64,000 nt of DNA from the NCBI RefSeq assembly GCF_028748185.1, contig NZ_CP118164.1, forward strand, positions 5,667,814-5,731,813, written 5' to 3'. The stretch is from Bremerella sp. P1. GTDB taxonomy: Bacteria > Planctomycetota > Planctomycetia > Pirellulales > Pirellulaceae. The notes under the pieces were generated by a model. The model had not been told where the DNA came from and searched no databases. It saw only the letters and a program-made list of their open reading frames with translations. Of this stretch, positions 8,623 to 18,187 are shown piece by piece. Position 1 is the first letter of the stretch. Every line of letters begins with the position of its first letter. Position numbers and translations under genes: made by a program.

Positions 8623-11600
8623 TTATTTGCCGCGGTATCGCTTGTCGTTGGGATTACCAGATGCCATCAAGTAGTTCACCAGGTCGCGAACTTCTTCGGG
8701 GCTCAGCGGGTTGAGCAGGTCCTTAGGCATTTGCGAAACAGGAGACGGTTGAACGTCTTCGATTTCTTCCTTCGAGACCTTCACAGGCTCGGCATTCGGC
8801 TCGTTCGGGTAGATGGTAACTTCGTCGTCGTTTTCGACGACCAGCCCAGTCACCACACGACCGCTATCCAGCAGCACCACCGACGATCCGTATTGATCCG
8901 AGATATTCTTACTCGGGTCGACGATCGCTTCGACCAGGTAACGCTGGTCGAACTTGTGAGGAATACTGGTCAGGTCCGGTCCGATGCTGCCGCCAAGGGT
9001 TCCGAGGCGATGGCACTTGCCGCACGTGGAACTGAAGAAGAGCGAGCGGCCACGCTCAAAGTCAGGCTTGCCACGAACAGCTGCCATGGCCGAATCGAGC
9101 GTGTACTCCTTACCGGGGCCCTCGATCTTGGCGATCGGGAAATCGGGAACCGGGTTGAAGTCTTCTCCGGTGATGCCTTCGAGGGCTTTGCGCTCGGCGT
9201 CGCTGCAGTTGCCCAGTGCTTCGTCACGAATACGCGTGAGGTAGCCTGGGTAGCTGGCACCGCCGGAGGCCTTGGCCGCTTCGTTCAGGAAGGTGAAGTA
9301 AGCCTTGCGCTGATCAATCGTCCAACCGCTACGCATGTTACGCAGGATGAATGCGTAACCAAGTTCGCGAGTCGGAGGATGGTTGTTCAGCAGGGCATTC
9401 ACCGTACCGCCGTACCGGGCGTTGCGTGAGGCAAGCGTCGACCAATCAGGGGTCTCGGGAGTCGAACGCTGCTCGATCAGTGTCATGGTCTTAGCCACCA
9501 CGCTGTTGGCACGCAGATACGTGAGGACACGAATGAGTTCCGTGTTGATGTCTGCATCCTTGCTGGGAAGCAGCGGATCGAGCTGGGCGATAACCTGGGT
9601 TCGTTCCGACTCGGTCGGAGCACCCAGCCGAATGAAGGTAAGAGCATAGGCACGCAGCAGACCAAGGAGCTGACCCTTGTCCAACGACTTGGCATCCATC
9701 TTGGCGAGGCTTGCCAATTGAGCGGCGCGATGATCTTCGCTGCCCATACGTGCCAACGCAACCGCTGCCGTCACGTGTGCTTGTGGGTCTTGTTCGGTGA
9801 ACACCGCATCCGCCCACGTGTCGACTGGTTGGCTTTCAATCGCAGCTCGCGCGGCATTTCTCAGGAAGCGGTCTTCGCTGGAAAGAAACGGCCAGGCAAA
9901 CTCGACGGCTGCCGGAGCTTTCGTTCCGTGGAACGCTTCCAAGTGACGTCGCTTCATGCGGGCTTCGGCCGCGGCCGGATCGACTTCGGTAGGAGCGTCC
10001 AACGATTCATCACCGATGTAGCGAACGCGGAACATGGCCGACTGGGTGCCACGACCACCGATCGTGAAGTACAAAGCACCATCGTTGCCGACGATCGCAT
10101 CCGTCACAGGAAGAGGCGAACCAAAGGTGAACGGTTCGGCCTCGCCTTTGTAGCCGGCTCCGTGCGGTTTCATGTGAATCGCGTAAATCGTGCCGAACGT
10201 CCAGTCGAGGGCGTAAAGGGCATCTTGGTAGCGAGTCGGGAAAGCAGTTCCCTTGCCACTTACAACACCCGTCGGGGAACCAGGGCCGATATCGACAACC
10301 GGTGGAAGGCTGTCTTCGTAGTACGCTGGCCACTTGCCGGAACCACTACGCCAGCCGTAGTCGGCACCACTGGCCACATGGCAGATACGGGTAGGTCGGT
10401 ACCACGGCAGACCCAAGTCCCACTCCATGTCGGCGTCGTAGGTGAAGACGTCGCCGAAGCGGTTCCTGTCGATGTCGTACTGATTACGGAATCCAATCGT
10501 GTAGACGGTTTGTTCTTTCGTTTCGGGATTCAGACGTGTGACCCAACCGCCTGGGGCGAGTCGACCGCGAGCATGTCCGTTGGCATCCCACATCCGTGGC
10601 AGGAGCAAATCTTCGTCCCAAGTCGCGACGTGCGACTTTTTGTGTTCGGCCAGTGCTGCATGGTTACCGCCGTCGAGATAGAGTTCACGTCCATCTTCGG
10701 TCACGATCACCGCGTGGTTGCCGTGCTCGCCGCCGCCTGTTCCGCCGGGGATTTCCTCGGCTGTGTCGAGCTTGTCGTCGCCGTTGGTGTCGGTCAAGCG
10801 ATAGAGGTGCCCACCGTTGCGGTGGACCCACAAGCTATCGAAGGCCCAGATCATCCCTTGGATACCCGAGATCGACTTGAGGGCATCGACCGAGACCGGC
10901 TCGATCAGCGGTTGTTCGTTTCCGCGAACGGTGATTCGGTACAGGCCAGCTCCGCCTTGATCGCAAGCGTAAAAACGACCCTTCGGATCAACGGTGAGCG
11001 AAACCCAACTGCCTTGTTCCTTAGGGACCGTGTAGATGTGATCGACGGCGAATCCTGGTGCGGTCAAAATGTTCTTCGGGTCCAGGGGATCCTTTGATCC
11101 ACTCTGTTGCGGTTGCGAAGTGTAATTGGGAATGCCCCAAGGGCCATCGCCTAACGTTCCTTTGATGGTGGGCTTTTTCCAGCTGGAGTCGTCGAAAGCG
11201 ACCTGCTCCCAGCCAGCTGCTTTGGCGTCGCTGATCTTCCAGCTCTCGTCGGTGACGATCGATTGCTTGGTGCCGTCGGCAAGCTCCACGACAAGCTTCA
11301 GCACCAACGCCGCTACGCCACCTTCGTTCTCTCCGGCAACTGCCAGAACGTTCTTGCCAGGCTTGAGCGACTTGGCGACGTTGAGCTCGATCGGCGATTC
11401 CCATTTGGGGCTACTCTTGACGGCCTTGCCGTTCAGGAACAGCTTCATGCTGTTGTCACACGTGGCATACAGACGAGCCACTTTCACGTCGCCGCCAATC
11501 TCGAACGACTTACGCAAGTTAAGCTTGTGACCGTCTGGGGATTCCTGTGCCCAGATCCACTTGGCGACGGGCTTGGCTTTGAGCCATGCTTCGTTGGACT

Positions 11601-12381
11601 GGGGAGCCAAATCGGTTGGTGTATCGGATGCGGTCTTCTCGCTGGGTGTGCCGGTGGCGATGGCATCGGAGAGGACGGCCTTGGCTTCGTCTCCTTTGAG
11701 TTCGCGAAGAAGAACGTTGCGGAATTCGACCTTCATCGGAGCCCCGGCATGCAGCTGCAAACCAAGGGCACCTTTGAGCATCGCATCTTTGCTTCCGTCG
11801 GTGATATCGACCGTGGTGACGCCATTGACTTGATGGATAAGACGATTACCGACAGCGACAATTCGCAGGTCGTTCCACTCATCGTCGATCAGTTGGGTGC
11901 CATCGCCGACCTGGCCGGTGACTTCCTTCTTGCCGTCAGCGTCGATCACTACCTGCTGTCCGCGAGTAGCAATGATGCCCCGGCCTGTTTTCTCACCGTA
12001 GAGCATGCCGAAGTATTCCTGCTTAGGATGCAGGTCGGCCTGATATCCTTTGAGGACATAGTTATCCGCATCGGCAATTTCGCTTCGGTACTGGACGCCC
12101 GAGTTGTTGCCCTGGAAACGGACCTTGCAGCGAAACTCTAAGTCGCCCACGTCGGCGCCTTGCCACACGAGGAACGTGTTGCCCTTGGTTGGGTTCTCGG
12201 AAGTCGTCTCACCGACGATCGTTCCGTCTTGGACTGACCAGAACTGGTCATGTCCTTTCCAACCGGAAAGGTCCTTGCCGTTGAACAAGACCTGGAACTG
12301 CTCTTCCGCCGCATGCGAAGAAGTTACCAGGGCCACGGCAAACGTCAGGGAAAGAAACAGGCGGCAATAGAATGTCGTCAT
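8623..12381 (-). CDS. Giant exported PVC-type haem protein with N-terminal DUF1080 domain
   Basis: 1252 residues with a signal peptide (MTTFYCRLFLSLTFAVALVT, cleavage near SHAAEE). Domain order by eye: DUF1080 (about 28-230; LFNGKDLSGWKG, NSGVQYRSEI, KGYQADLH), now regarded as a 3-keto-sugar hydrolase/lamin-like fold; a galactose-binding-like beta domain (about 270-410); a sorbosone-dehydrogenase-type propeller (about 440-790); helical HEAT-like region (about 810-1060); C-terminal PVC cytochrome c domain with the haem motif STCGKCHRLG and GPDLTSIP. Probably periplasmic, acting in oxidative breakdown of sugars or polysaccharides. It is followed on the same strand by a paralogous protein in which DUF1080 is at the other end. 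Confidence 0.88.
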   Translation of the reverse strand: MTTFYCRLFLSLTFAVALVTSSHAAEEQFQVLFNGKDLSGWKGHDQFWSVQDGTIVGETTSENPTKGNTFLVWQGADVGDLEFRCKVRFQGNNSGVQYRSEIADADNYVLKGYQADLHPKQEYFGMLYGEKTGRGIIATRGQQVVIDADGKKEVTGQVGDGTQLIDDEWNDLRIVAVGNRLIHQVNGVTTVDITDGSKDAMLKGALGLQLHAGAPMKVEFRNVLLRELKGDEAKAVLSDAIATGTPSEKTASDTPTDLAPQSNEAWLKAKPVAKWIWAQESPDGHKLNLRKSFEIGGDVKVARLYATCDNSMKLFLNGKAVKSSPKWESPIELNVAKSLKPGKNVLAVAGENEGGVAALVLKLVVELADGTKQSIVTDESWKISDAKAAGWEQVAFDDSSWKKPTIKGTLGDGPWGIPNYTSQPQQSGSKDPLDPKNILTAPGFAVDHIYTVPKEQGSWVSLTVDPKGRFYACDQGGAGLYRITVRGNEQPLIEPVSVDALKSISGIQGMIWAFDSLWVHRNGGHLYRLTDTNGDDKLDTAEEIPGGTGGGEHGNHAVIVTEDGRELYLDGGNHAALAEHKKSHVATWDEDLLLPRMWDANGHARGRLAPGGWVTRLNPETKEQTVYTIGFRNQYDIDRNRFGDVFTYDADMEWDLGLPWYRPTRICHVASGADYGWRSGSGKWPAYYEDSLPPVVDIGPGSPTGVVSGKGTAFPTRYQDALYALDWTFGTIYAIHMKPHGAGYKGEAEPFTFGSPLPVTDAIVGNDGALYFTIGGRGTQSAMFRVRYIGDESLDAPTEVDPAAAEARMKRRHLEAFHGTKAPAAVEFAWPFLSSEDRFLRNAARAAIESQPVDTWADAVFTEQDPQAHVTAAVALARMGSEDHRAAQLASLAKMDAKSLDKGQLLGLLRAYALTFIRLGAPTESERTQVIAQLDPLLPSKDADINTELIRVLTYLRANSVVAKTMTLIEQRSTPETPDWSTLASRNARYGGTVNALLNNHPPTRELGYAFILRNMRSGWTIDQRKAYFTFLNEAAKASGGASYPGYLTRIRDEALGNCSDAERKALEGITGEDFNPVPDFPIAKIEGPGKEYTLDSAMAAVRGKPDFERGRSLFFSSTCGKCHRLGTLGGSIGPDLTSIPHKFDQRYLVEAIVDPSKNISDQYGSSVVLLDSGRVVTGLVVENDDEVTIYPNEPNAEPVKVSKEEIEDVQPSPVSQMPKDLLNPLSPEEVRDLVNYLMASGNPNDKRYRGK

Positions 12382-12466
12382 GGATGTTGTTTCTGGGAGG
12401 AGAGATAAACGGGTAGGAAGGTCGCGCAGGCAAGCCTGAGAACCGCATAGCGTATGCTTTATCTTA

Positions 12467-12499
12467 CCTCGCTGGCAAGTTGAAGGTGCACCAGCGAGG
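12467..12499. repeat. Hairpin between the two PVC cytochrome genes
   Basis: Arms CCTCGCTGG (12467-12475) and CCAGCGAGG (12491-12499), 15-nt loop. A T-run (AGTTTTTC) follows on the plus strand only, although both flanking genes are on the minus strand, so it does not read as a normal terminator for either. It could mark an attenuator or a stop for antisense transcription. Confidence 0.45.
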
Positions 12500-12534
12500 C
12501 AGTTTTTCAGAAGGAGAAGGAGCCCGAAGGCATT

Positions 12535-15500
12535 TTAGGGCAGAATTTCCAACTTCAAATTGCGGAATCGGACCTCGGTGGGACCTCCGGAGTGAAGTTG
12601 CAACGCGAAGACACCACGCTTGGCCCCCTGGTCGTCGTGTAGCTGCACACACGGTTGACCATTGAGCAGTGTCTTGATATCAGAGCCTTGGGCAACGATT
12701 TCATAGGTGTTCCACTGATCTGGTTTCAAGTGCGCTTCGCCTGACTTCTCCCAAAGCAGACCGCGACCGTGCTCTTCATACAGCTTGCCCCACCAACCGG
12801 CCCCGATATCGGCCTGGTATCCTTTGACCGAGCCGCCGTCCAGCGGTTGGCTGCGGAACTGCACGCCGCTGTTTCCTTCGTTCTTCACGAGACGAACCTC
12901 CATCGTCAGGCGAAAGTTCTCGGCGCTTAGGTCACTGATCAGGAAGCTGTTCTTGGGAATCCCTTTCGTCGTCTTGCCGACAATCTCACCCTCTTCAACG
13001 GACCACAACGCGGGGTCACCGGACCAGCCTTGCAGATCGGTTCCGTTGAAAAGTTCGACCGCGTTCTCGGGCGTTGCCAAAAGGGCCGTTTGACCCTTTC
13101 CTTGCAGATAGGCGATCAGCGAACGGACGTCGTGCTCGGAAAATGGTCGCAACTGGTCATCGGGCATCATCGACTTATCGCTAAGTCGACGCTCTTCAAT
13201 TTCTTCCTTGGGAAGGGTCACCACATCTTCAGCCGTTTCCAGGACGACCGTTTTGTTGTCTTCCTTGCGGACGATGCCTGTGAGAACTCGACCCGAATCT
13301 AACAGGATGATCGAAGGTTGATATTCCTTCGCCATCACGGCACTAGGATCAACGATGTTACTGAGAAGATAGTCGAGGTTTGCACGGTTCGATCCGGTCA
13401 GATCGGGACCGACCTTGCCCCCAAGACCGTACAGCGTGTGACAACGCTGGCAGGTCTTGGCAAAGATCGCGCGGCCAAATTCTAGATCGGCCTTGGGCTG
13501 ATTCTTTTGAGTGACTAACTTTTTGTATTGTTCGATCAGCTTGGCTTTCTCTTCCGGTGTGTCTCGGATGGAACCCCAGACAGAACCCAGCTGTGCGTCG
13601 ATCTCTTTGTCTTGCAGGTTCGACAACTGGCGAACCAGATCGGCCGTTAAATCGCTATTCGGGATGTCTCCCTTGGCGATTGTCGCGAGCAACGCTTTGC
13701 CGTAGACCGGTCGCGAACACAACGTTGCCAGGGCCAGGCGTTTGGCCGTGGGGGACATCTGTCCATAAACGGCCAGTACCTTGTCTGCGGTCTGTGGATC
13801 ATCGTACTGGGCGAGTCCCTTCAGTGCCGTTTCACGGTAGACAGGATTGTTAAGTAGCGCTTGAAGCGTGCTCGGAAGATTCGGATCGGCGGCAGCAAGC
13901 AGTGCTTCAATTGCCGCCGTTCGCGTTGGCTGGTCGGCGTTTTCGTCTTGAGCGAGCTGACGCATTCGCTTCAGGGCCGACGCGTCACCAAAGGTAACGC
14001 CCAGCGCGGTCGCTTCGACGGCGACCTCGCCATGGCTTCCAGACATTAGCTTGCTGCCCACTTTCTCCCATCCCGGAGGCATGGCAACTTTTCGCTGGCC
14101 AGCCAGGGCCGTTCGCATGGCTTTCAGAAATGTGAGCTGGGTGGCCGGATCTTCAACGGTGGAAAGTCCTTTGACGAGCGTCGCCAGCGAACTCTTTGAG
14201 TCGCCACTGCCGATGCGGCGAAGCATGAACTGACCCAGCTGCGGAATCGACTGGCTCGCTGCCAAACCCAATGCCAACGCACGTTCAGGCTCAGCATCGG
14301 CCAGAGGTTCGGCTGCGTACCAGTACATCAGCGGAAGGTTATGGTCCTGGGCATCTTCGGCGTGTGAGGTCAGCGCCGAAAGCAGGTTCCAGCGCGAGTC
14401 AAGCGACATTCGCTGTGCTGCCGATGCCAGGTACAACCGAACGACTGGCGAAGGATCTTCTTTCGCCATGCGTACCATAATTCGCTCAAGTGACTTGGAA
14501 GGCTGGTGTTCGGTTTCTAGCGCCAACTGAAAAGCCCAGGCGCGAACGTAAGCATCGGCATCGCCTGTCATCTGCTCGATTTGCTTGGCGTCGAGCTTGC
14601 CGATGGCGTGCAATGCCCAGTAGGCCCTCAAACGCCGCGCCGGATCGGCATGCGTAGCGGCGATCTCCTGCAGACGAGCGATCGCATCCGGGGCGATATC
14701 GACACCACTTGTTCGGTGCTGAAGCACTTTTCGAGCGTGGCGAACGTACCAGTCATTGGGATGCAGGGTCAGTTCTGCAAGTTCCAGATCGCTCTTGCCA
14801 GGCAGGTTCACTTTGACCGATTCACTCTCGCCGTAGCAGATCTTGTAGACGCGGCCGTTGCTGCGATCGTGAACATCGGCGTTTCGGCTGTGACAGGCCT
14901 GCATGTCGTACCAGTCGATCATGTAGGCGTTCCCATCCGGCAGGTAGCGGATATTCAAGATCTGCGAAGCTCGATCACGGGTCAGCAGGAAGTCTGGTCC
15001 ATGGCTACCGACGTAGCCTGAGCCTTCGGGCTTCAGGATGTCGACATTCAGACGCTGTCCATGAATGTTATTCATGAAGATCTGGCCGCGGTATTGGTTG
15101 GGCCAGCGATCGCCCAGGTAGATCATCGCGCCGGCGTGAGCATGCCCACCGCCTGCCTCGTCTGACTTGTTGTTTCCGCTATGTGGCGTGGACCCCAGGT
15201 AATGGAGGTGATCAGCGATAGTCTTGATGTCGTTGTAGGTATGCGGATTGAAGTGGGAACCGGCCTGGCGTTGGTACCGTGCCCCTTGGATCATGTGGTA
15301 CAGGTGCGGAATCACACACGCGGTGGCAAACGCCTGGCCGTAGTCGTTGAAGTCAACGCCCCAAGGGTTGCTCGTGCCGTGACAGAAGACGTCAAACTCA
15401 TGCCGCAGAGGATGATAGCGCCAGATGCCGGCGTTGATCCGTTGTCGCTCCGAGTCAGGTGACCCAGGCTTGCCAACATTCGAATGCGTAAACACCCCAT

Positions 15501-16578
15501 GGCAACCGTAGAGCCAGCCATCGGGACCCCAAATGAATGCGTTTAACGTTTCGTGCGTGTCCTGATATCCCCAACCGTCGAGAAGCACCTTGGGCTCGCC
15601 ATCGGGAACACCGTCGCCGTCCTGGTCGGGAATGAACAGAAGGTACGGGGCCGCACCAACCCAGACCCCACCGAATCCGACTTCCAGGCCACTCACGAGA
15701 TTCAGGCCCTCGTAAAAGACCTTTCGGCTATCGAACTTGCCGTCTCCGTCGTCGTCTTCAAAGATCAGGATGCGATCACGCCCTTGTCCATCTTTGGCAC
15801 GCAGGGGGTATTCAAATGCTTCCGCAACCCAGAGCCGTCCCCGATCGTCCACCGCCATGGCGATCGGCTGTGTAACGTCTGGCTCGGCGGCACTCACGAT
15901 GGCCGAAAACCCTTCCGGCAGCTGCATGGCCGCGGCCGCTTCTTCGGCCGATAGGCCTGCGTGCGGGTAATCGTCGGCGACCAGCGGCTTTCGAGGAGGC
16001 TTTGGCTTGGCGGGTGCTTCGTCGTAGAAACGAAAGTTGTCGAAGTTCAAGTGTCCCCATCCGCCGCGATGTTCATCGACCAGGCGAATGTAGATCTTCT
16101 TGCCGGCGACCTTTTTCAAGTCGACCACGACCAGTCGCATGTTTTCACGCTGCTCGCCGACGGTCGAATAGAAGACCTTGTCATCTTCTGCGTTGACCAA
16201 CTCAACACGTGTCTTTCCGTCGGAGCCTCCGTTGTGCAGAAATGCGGCCCACGGATGGGTAACCTGGAAAGCAGCCGAGGTGAGCGTGCCCACCGGCTGG
16301 TCTTCTTTGCGTTCGTAACCGCCGATCCAGAACTTGCCTTGGTGCTGGCTCTTCATGTCGCCGCGGCGGGGACTGACCGTATCACCCTCGATCGGTTGCT
16401 GCTCGAATGCTTCGCCCTGGACGGTCCAGTCCTGGAGCGTGCCGGTCTCGAAGTCGAGGTTTAACTGCCGACCATCATTTCCCTTCGGAAGATGACCTTC
16501 CGGAGGGGCGGCAGATAGGTTGGTGGCGAGGCAACTCAAAAAGCAGATAGCGCAGGCGGAGATCACGATCGTTCGCAT
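12535..16578 (-). CDS. Giant exported PVC-type haem protein with C-terminal DUF1080 domain
   Basis: 1347 residues. The ATG at 16578 was chosen over a TTG at 16608 because AAAGGA lies 8 nt upstream and it starts a signal peptide (MRTIVISACAICFLSC, cleavage near NLSAAPP). Domains by eye: N-terminal beta-sandwich (about 35-185; LDFETGTLQDW, GHLNFDNFRFYDE), PVC membrane-bound-dehydrogenase-type propeller (about 205-600; AVDDRGRLWVAEAFEYP, GPDGWLYGCHGVFTHS), HEAT-like repeats (about 630-1010), haem domain with KTCQRCHTLYGLGGKVGPDL (about 1055-1150), and DUF1080 (about 1165-1347; LFNGTDLQGWSGD, NSGVQFRSQ). Likely periplasmic oxidation/hydrolysis of sugars. It lies between the DUF1501 gene and the other PVC protein. 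Confidence 0.88.
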   Translation of the reverse strand: MRTIVISACAICFLSCLATNLSAAPPEGHLPKGNDGRQLNLDFETGTLQDWTVQGEAFEQQPIEGDTVSPRRGDMKSQHQGKFWIGGYERKEDQPVGTLTSAAFQVTHPWAAFLHNGGSDGKTRVELVNAEDDKVFYSTVGEQRENMRLVVVDLKKVAGKKIYIRLVDEHRGGWGHLNFDNFRFYDEAPAKPKPPRKPLVADDYPHAGLSAEEAAAAMQLPEGFSAIVSAAEPDVTQPIAMAVDDRGRLWVAEAFEYPLRAKDGQGRDRILIFEDDDGDGKFDSRKVFYEGLNLVSGLEVGFGGVWVGAAPYLLFIPDQDGDGVPDGEPKVLLDGWGYQDTHETLNAFIWGPDGWLYGCHGVFTHSNVGKPGSPDSERQRINAGIWRYHPLRHEFDVFCHGTSNPWGVDFNDYGQAFATACVIPHLYHMIQGARYQRQAGSHFNPHTYNDIKTIADHLHYLGSTPHSGNNKSDEAGGGHAHAGAMIYLGDRWPNQYRGQIFMNNIHGQRLNVDILKPEGSGYVGSHGPDFLLTRDRASQILNIRYLPDGNAYMIDWYDMQACHSRNADVHDRSNGRVYKICYGESESVKVNLPGKSDLELAELTLHPNDWYVRHARKVLQHRTSGVDIAPDAIARLQEIAATHADPARRLRAYWALHAIGKLDAKQIEQMTGDADAYVRAWAFQLALETEHQPSKSLERIMVRMAKEDPSPVVRLYLASAAQRMSLDSRWNLLSALTSHAEDAQDHNLPLMYWYAAEPLADAEPERALALGLAASQSIPQLGQFMLRRIGSGDSKSSLATLVKGLSTVEDPATQLTFLKAMRTALAGQRKVAMPPGWEKVGSKLMSGSHGEVAVEATALGVTFGDASALKRMRQLAQDENADQPTRTAAIEALLAAADPNLPSTLQALLNNPVYRETALKGLAQYDDPQTADKVLAVYGQMSPTAKRLALATLCSRPVYGKALLATIAKGDIPNSDLTADLVRQLSNLQDKEIDAQLGSVWGSIRDTPEEKAKLIEQYKKLVTQKNQPKADLEFGRAIFAKTCQRCHTLYGLGGKVGPDLTGSNRANLDYLLSNIVDPSAVMAKEYQPSIILLDSGRVLTGIVRKEDNKTVVLETAEDVVTLPKEEIEERRLSDKSMMPDDQLRPFSEHDVRSLIAYLQGKGQTALLATPENAVELFNGTDLQGWSGDPALWSVEEGEIVGKTTKGIPKNSFLISDLSAENFRLTMEVRLVKNEGNSGVQFRSQPLDGGSVKGYQADIGAGWWGKLYEEHGRGLLWEKSGEAHLKPDQWNTYEIVAQGSDIKTLLNGQPCVQLHDDQGAKRGVFALQLHSGGPTEVRFRNLKLEILP

Positions 16579-16771
16579 GGTCGGGATCCTTTGTCGGGCA
16601 AAAGGCAAGACGCGAGGAGGGTACTAGGAGGGCATGGCAAGGGCTTCGTGCCCCGTAAGGTGAACCATGACAACCACGACTGGCTGCCAAGGGCAGTCTA
16701 GTCTACCAGCCAACCGAAGGTGGTTTCCTTGTAGATAATGTCCAATGATCTGAGAAATTTGCCACAGGCGT

Positions 16772-18178
16772 TTAGGCAAGAATCGGGCGGATAAGATTCC
16801 CGTGCACATCGGTCAAACGGAATTCGCGACCCTGGTAGCGGTAGGTGAGCCGCTCGTGATCGATGCCCAAGAGGTGCAGAATGGTCGCATTGAGGTCGTG
16901 AACATGGACGCCGTTCTCAACGATGTCCATGCCGAAGTCATCGGTGCGACCGTGGCTAACGCCACCTTTCACGCCGCCTCCGGCCAGCCACATGGTGAAC
17001 GCGTCTTTATGGTGGTCGCGGCCTGCGACGGAAGTCCCTTTGGTACTGCCTCCTTGGCGAAGCGGTGTTCGGCCAAACTCGGAACCCCACACGATGAGCG
17101 TATCGTCCAGCAGTCCTCGTCGCTTGAGGTCCGTGATCAGCGCGGCAATCGGCCGATCGGTTTGTTTGCACTTGGCTGGCAGACGCTTGTCGAGACCGCT
17201 GTGATGGTCCCAGTCGGCATCGTAAAGTTCGATCAATCGCACGCCGCGTTCAACTAATCGCCGAGCAAGCAAACAGTTGTTGGCAAACGATGCTTTGCCT
17301 GGCTCAGCACCGTACAGAGCGAGCGTCTCCTTGGTTTCCCCTTCCAGGTTCATCAGGTCCGGCACCGAGGCCTGCATGCGGAAGGCCATCTCATACTGTT
17401 CGATCCGCGTTTCAATCTCAGGATCGCCGGTCGCAGCGAACTGCTGCCGGTTGAGGTCCGATACCGCGTCCAACACGTGGCGGCGGTCCTTAGCGGTGTG
17501 ATCCTTCGGGCTCGATAGGAAGAGGACCGGGTCTCCTTCCGAACGGAACTGGATGCCCTGGTGAATACTGGGCAGGAAACCACTCGACCACAGACTTGTA
17601 CCGGCACCACCCTTGGGGCCGCTTAGCAGGACGATGTAGCCTGGCAGGTTTTCGTTCTCGGAACCAAGGCCATAGGAAACCCACGACCCAAAACTAGGTC
17701 GACCACCCCGTCCGAATCCGGAATGGAGGAACATCTGCGCCGGGGCATGGTTGATCTCTTCTGTGTGAATCGAATGGATCATCGCGATCTCATCCGAGAC
17801 ACCGGCCAGGTTGGGCAGCAGCTCCGAAAAGCTGTGTCCGCTCGATCCATGCTGGGTGTATTTAAATGGGGAACCGGCGAGCGTGGAGGTCTTGCCAATG
17901 AAAGCGAAGTCGCGATCCTTGGTGACTTCCGCAGGGCAGGGCTGATTATGACGTTTGACCAGCTCCGGCTTCGGTTCGAACAGATCCAACTGCGAAGGGG
18001 CACCAATCATGTGCAGGTAGATCACATGCTTGGCTCGCGGCATCATGTGCGGAGCAAAGGTCCCGGCGCTACTTTCCTGTTGCAGTAGCGAAGCAAGCGC
18101 GATGCTGCCAAATCCGATGCCTGAGTTTTGCAGAAACCCACGGCGCGTCATGGCGGATTGGTTGTTTTCAATGCTCAT
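16772..18178 (-). CDS. DUF1501 family exported protein (alkaline-phosphatase/sulfatase fold)
   Basis: 468 residues with a Tat-type signal ([20 protein letters not shown] at residues 10-29). DUF1501 proteins share the alkaline-phosphatase/sulfatase superfamily fold; matching stretches are [59 protein letters not shown] and [18 protein letters not shown]. The enzymatic activity is not established for the family. The gene lies 9 nt behind the PSD1 cytochrome gene, the standard planctomycete pairing, so the two are almost certainly cotranscribed and act together in the periplasm. AAGGA lies about 13 nt before the ATG. Confidence 0.93.
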   Translation of the reverse strand: MSIENNQSAMTRRGFLQNSGIGFGSIALASLLQQESSAGTFAPHMMPRAKHVIYLHMIGAPSQLDLFEPKPELVKRHNQPCPAEVTKDRDFAFIGKTSTLAGSPFKYTQHGSSGHSFSELLPNLAGVSDEIAMIHSIHTEEINHAPAQMFLHSGFGRGGRPSFGSWVSYGLGSENENLPGYIVLLSGPKGGAGTSLWSSGFLPSIHQGIQFRSEGDPVLFLSSPKDHTAKDRRHVLDAVSDLNRQQFAATGDPEIETRIEQYEMAFRMQASVPDLMNLEGETKETLALYGAEPGKASFANNCLLARRLVERGVRLIELYDADWDHHSGLDKRLPAKCKQTDRPIAALITDLKRRGLLDDTLIVWGSEFGRTPLRQGGSTKGTSVAGRDHHKDAFTMWLAGGGVKGGVSHGRTDDFGMDIVENGVHVHDLNATILHLLGIDHERLTYRYQGREFRLTDVHGNLIRPILA

Positions 18179-18187
18179 CGCGTCACG

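Noticed and set aside
9718-11097. 459-codon plus-strand frame opposite the PVC haem protein gene
   Set aside because: Shadow of the well-supported minus-strand gene; arises from its codon bias.
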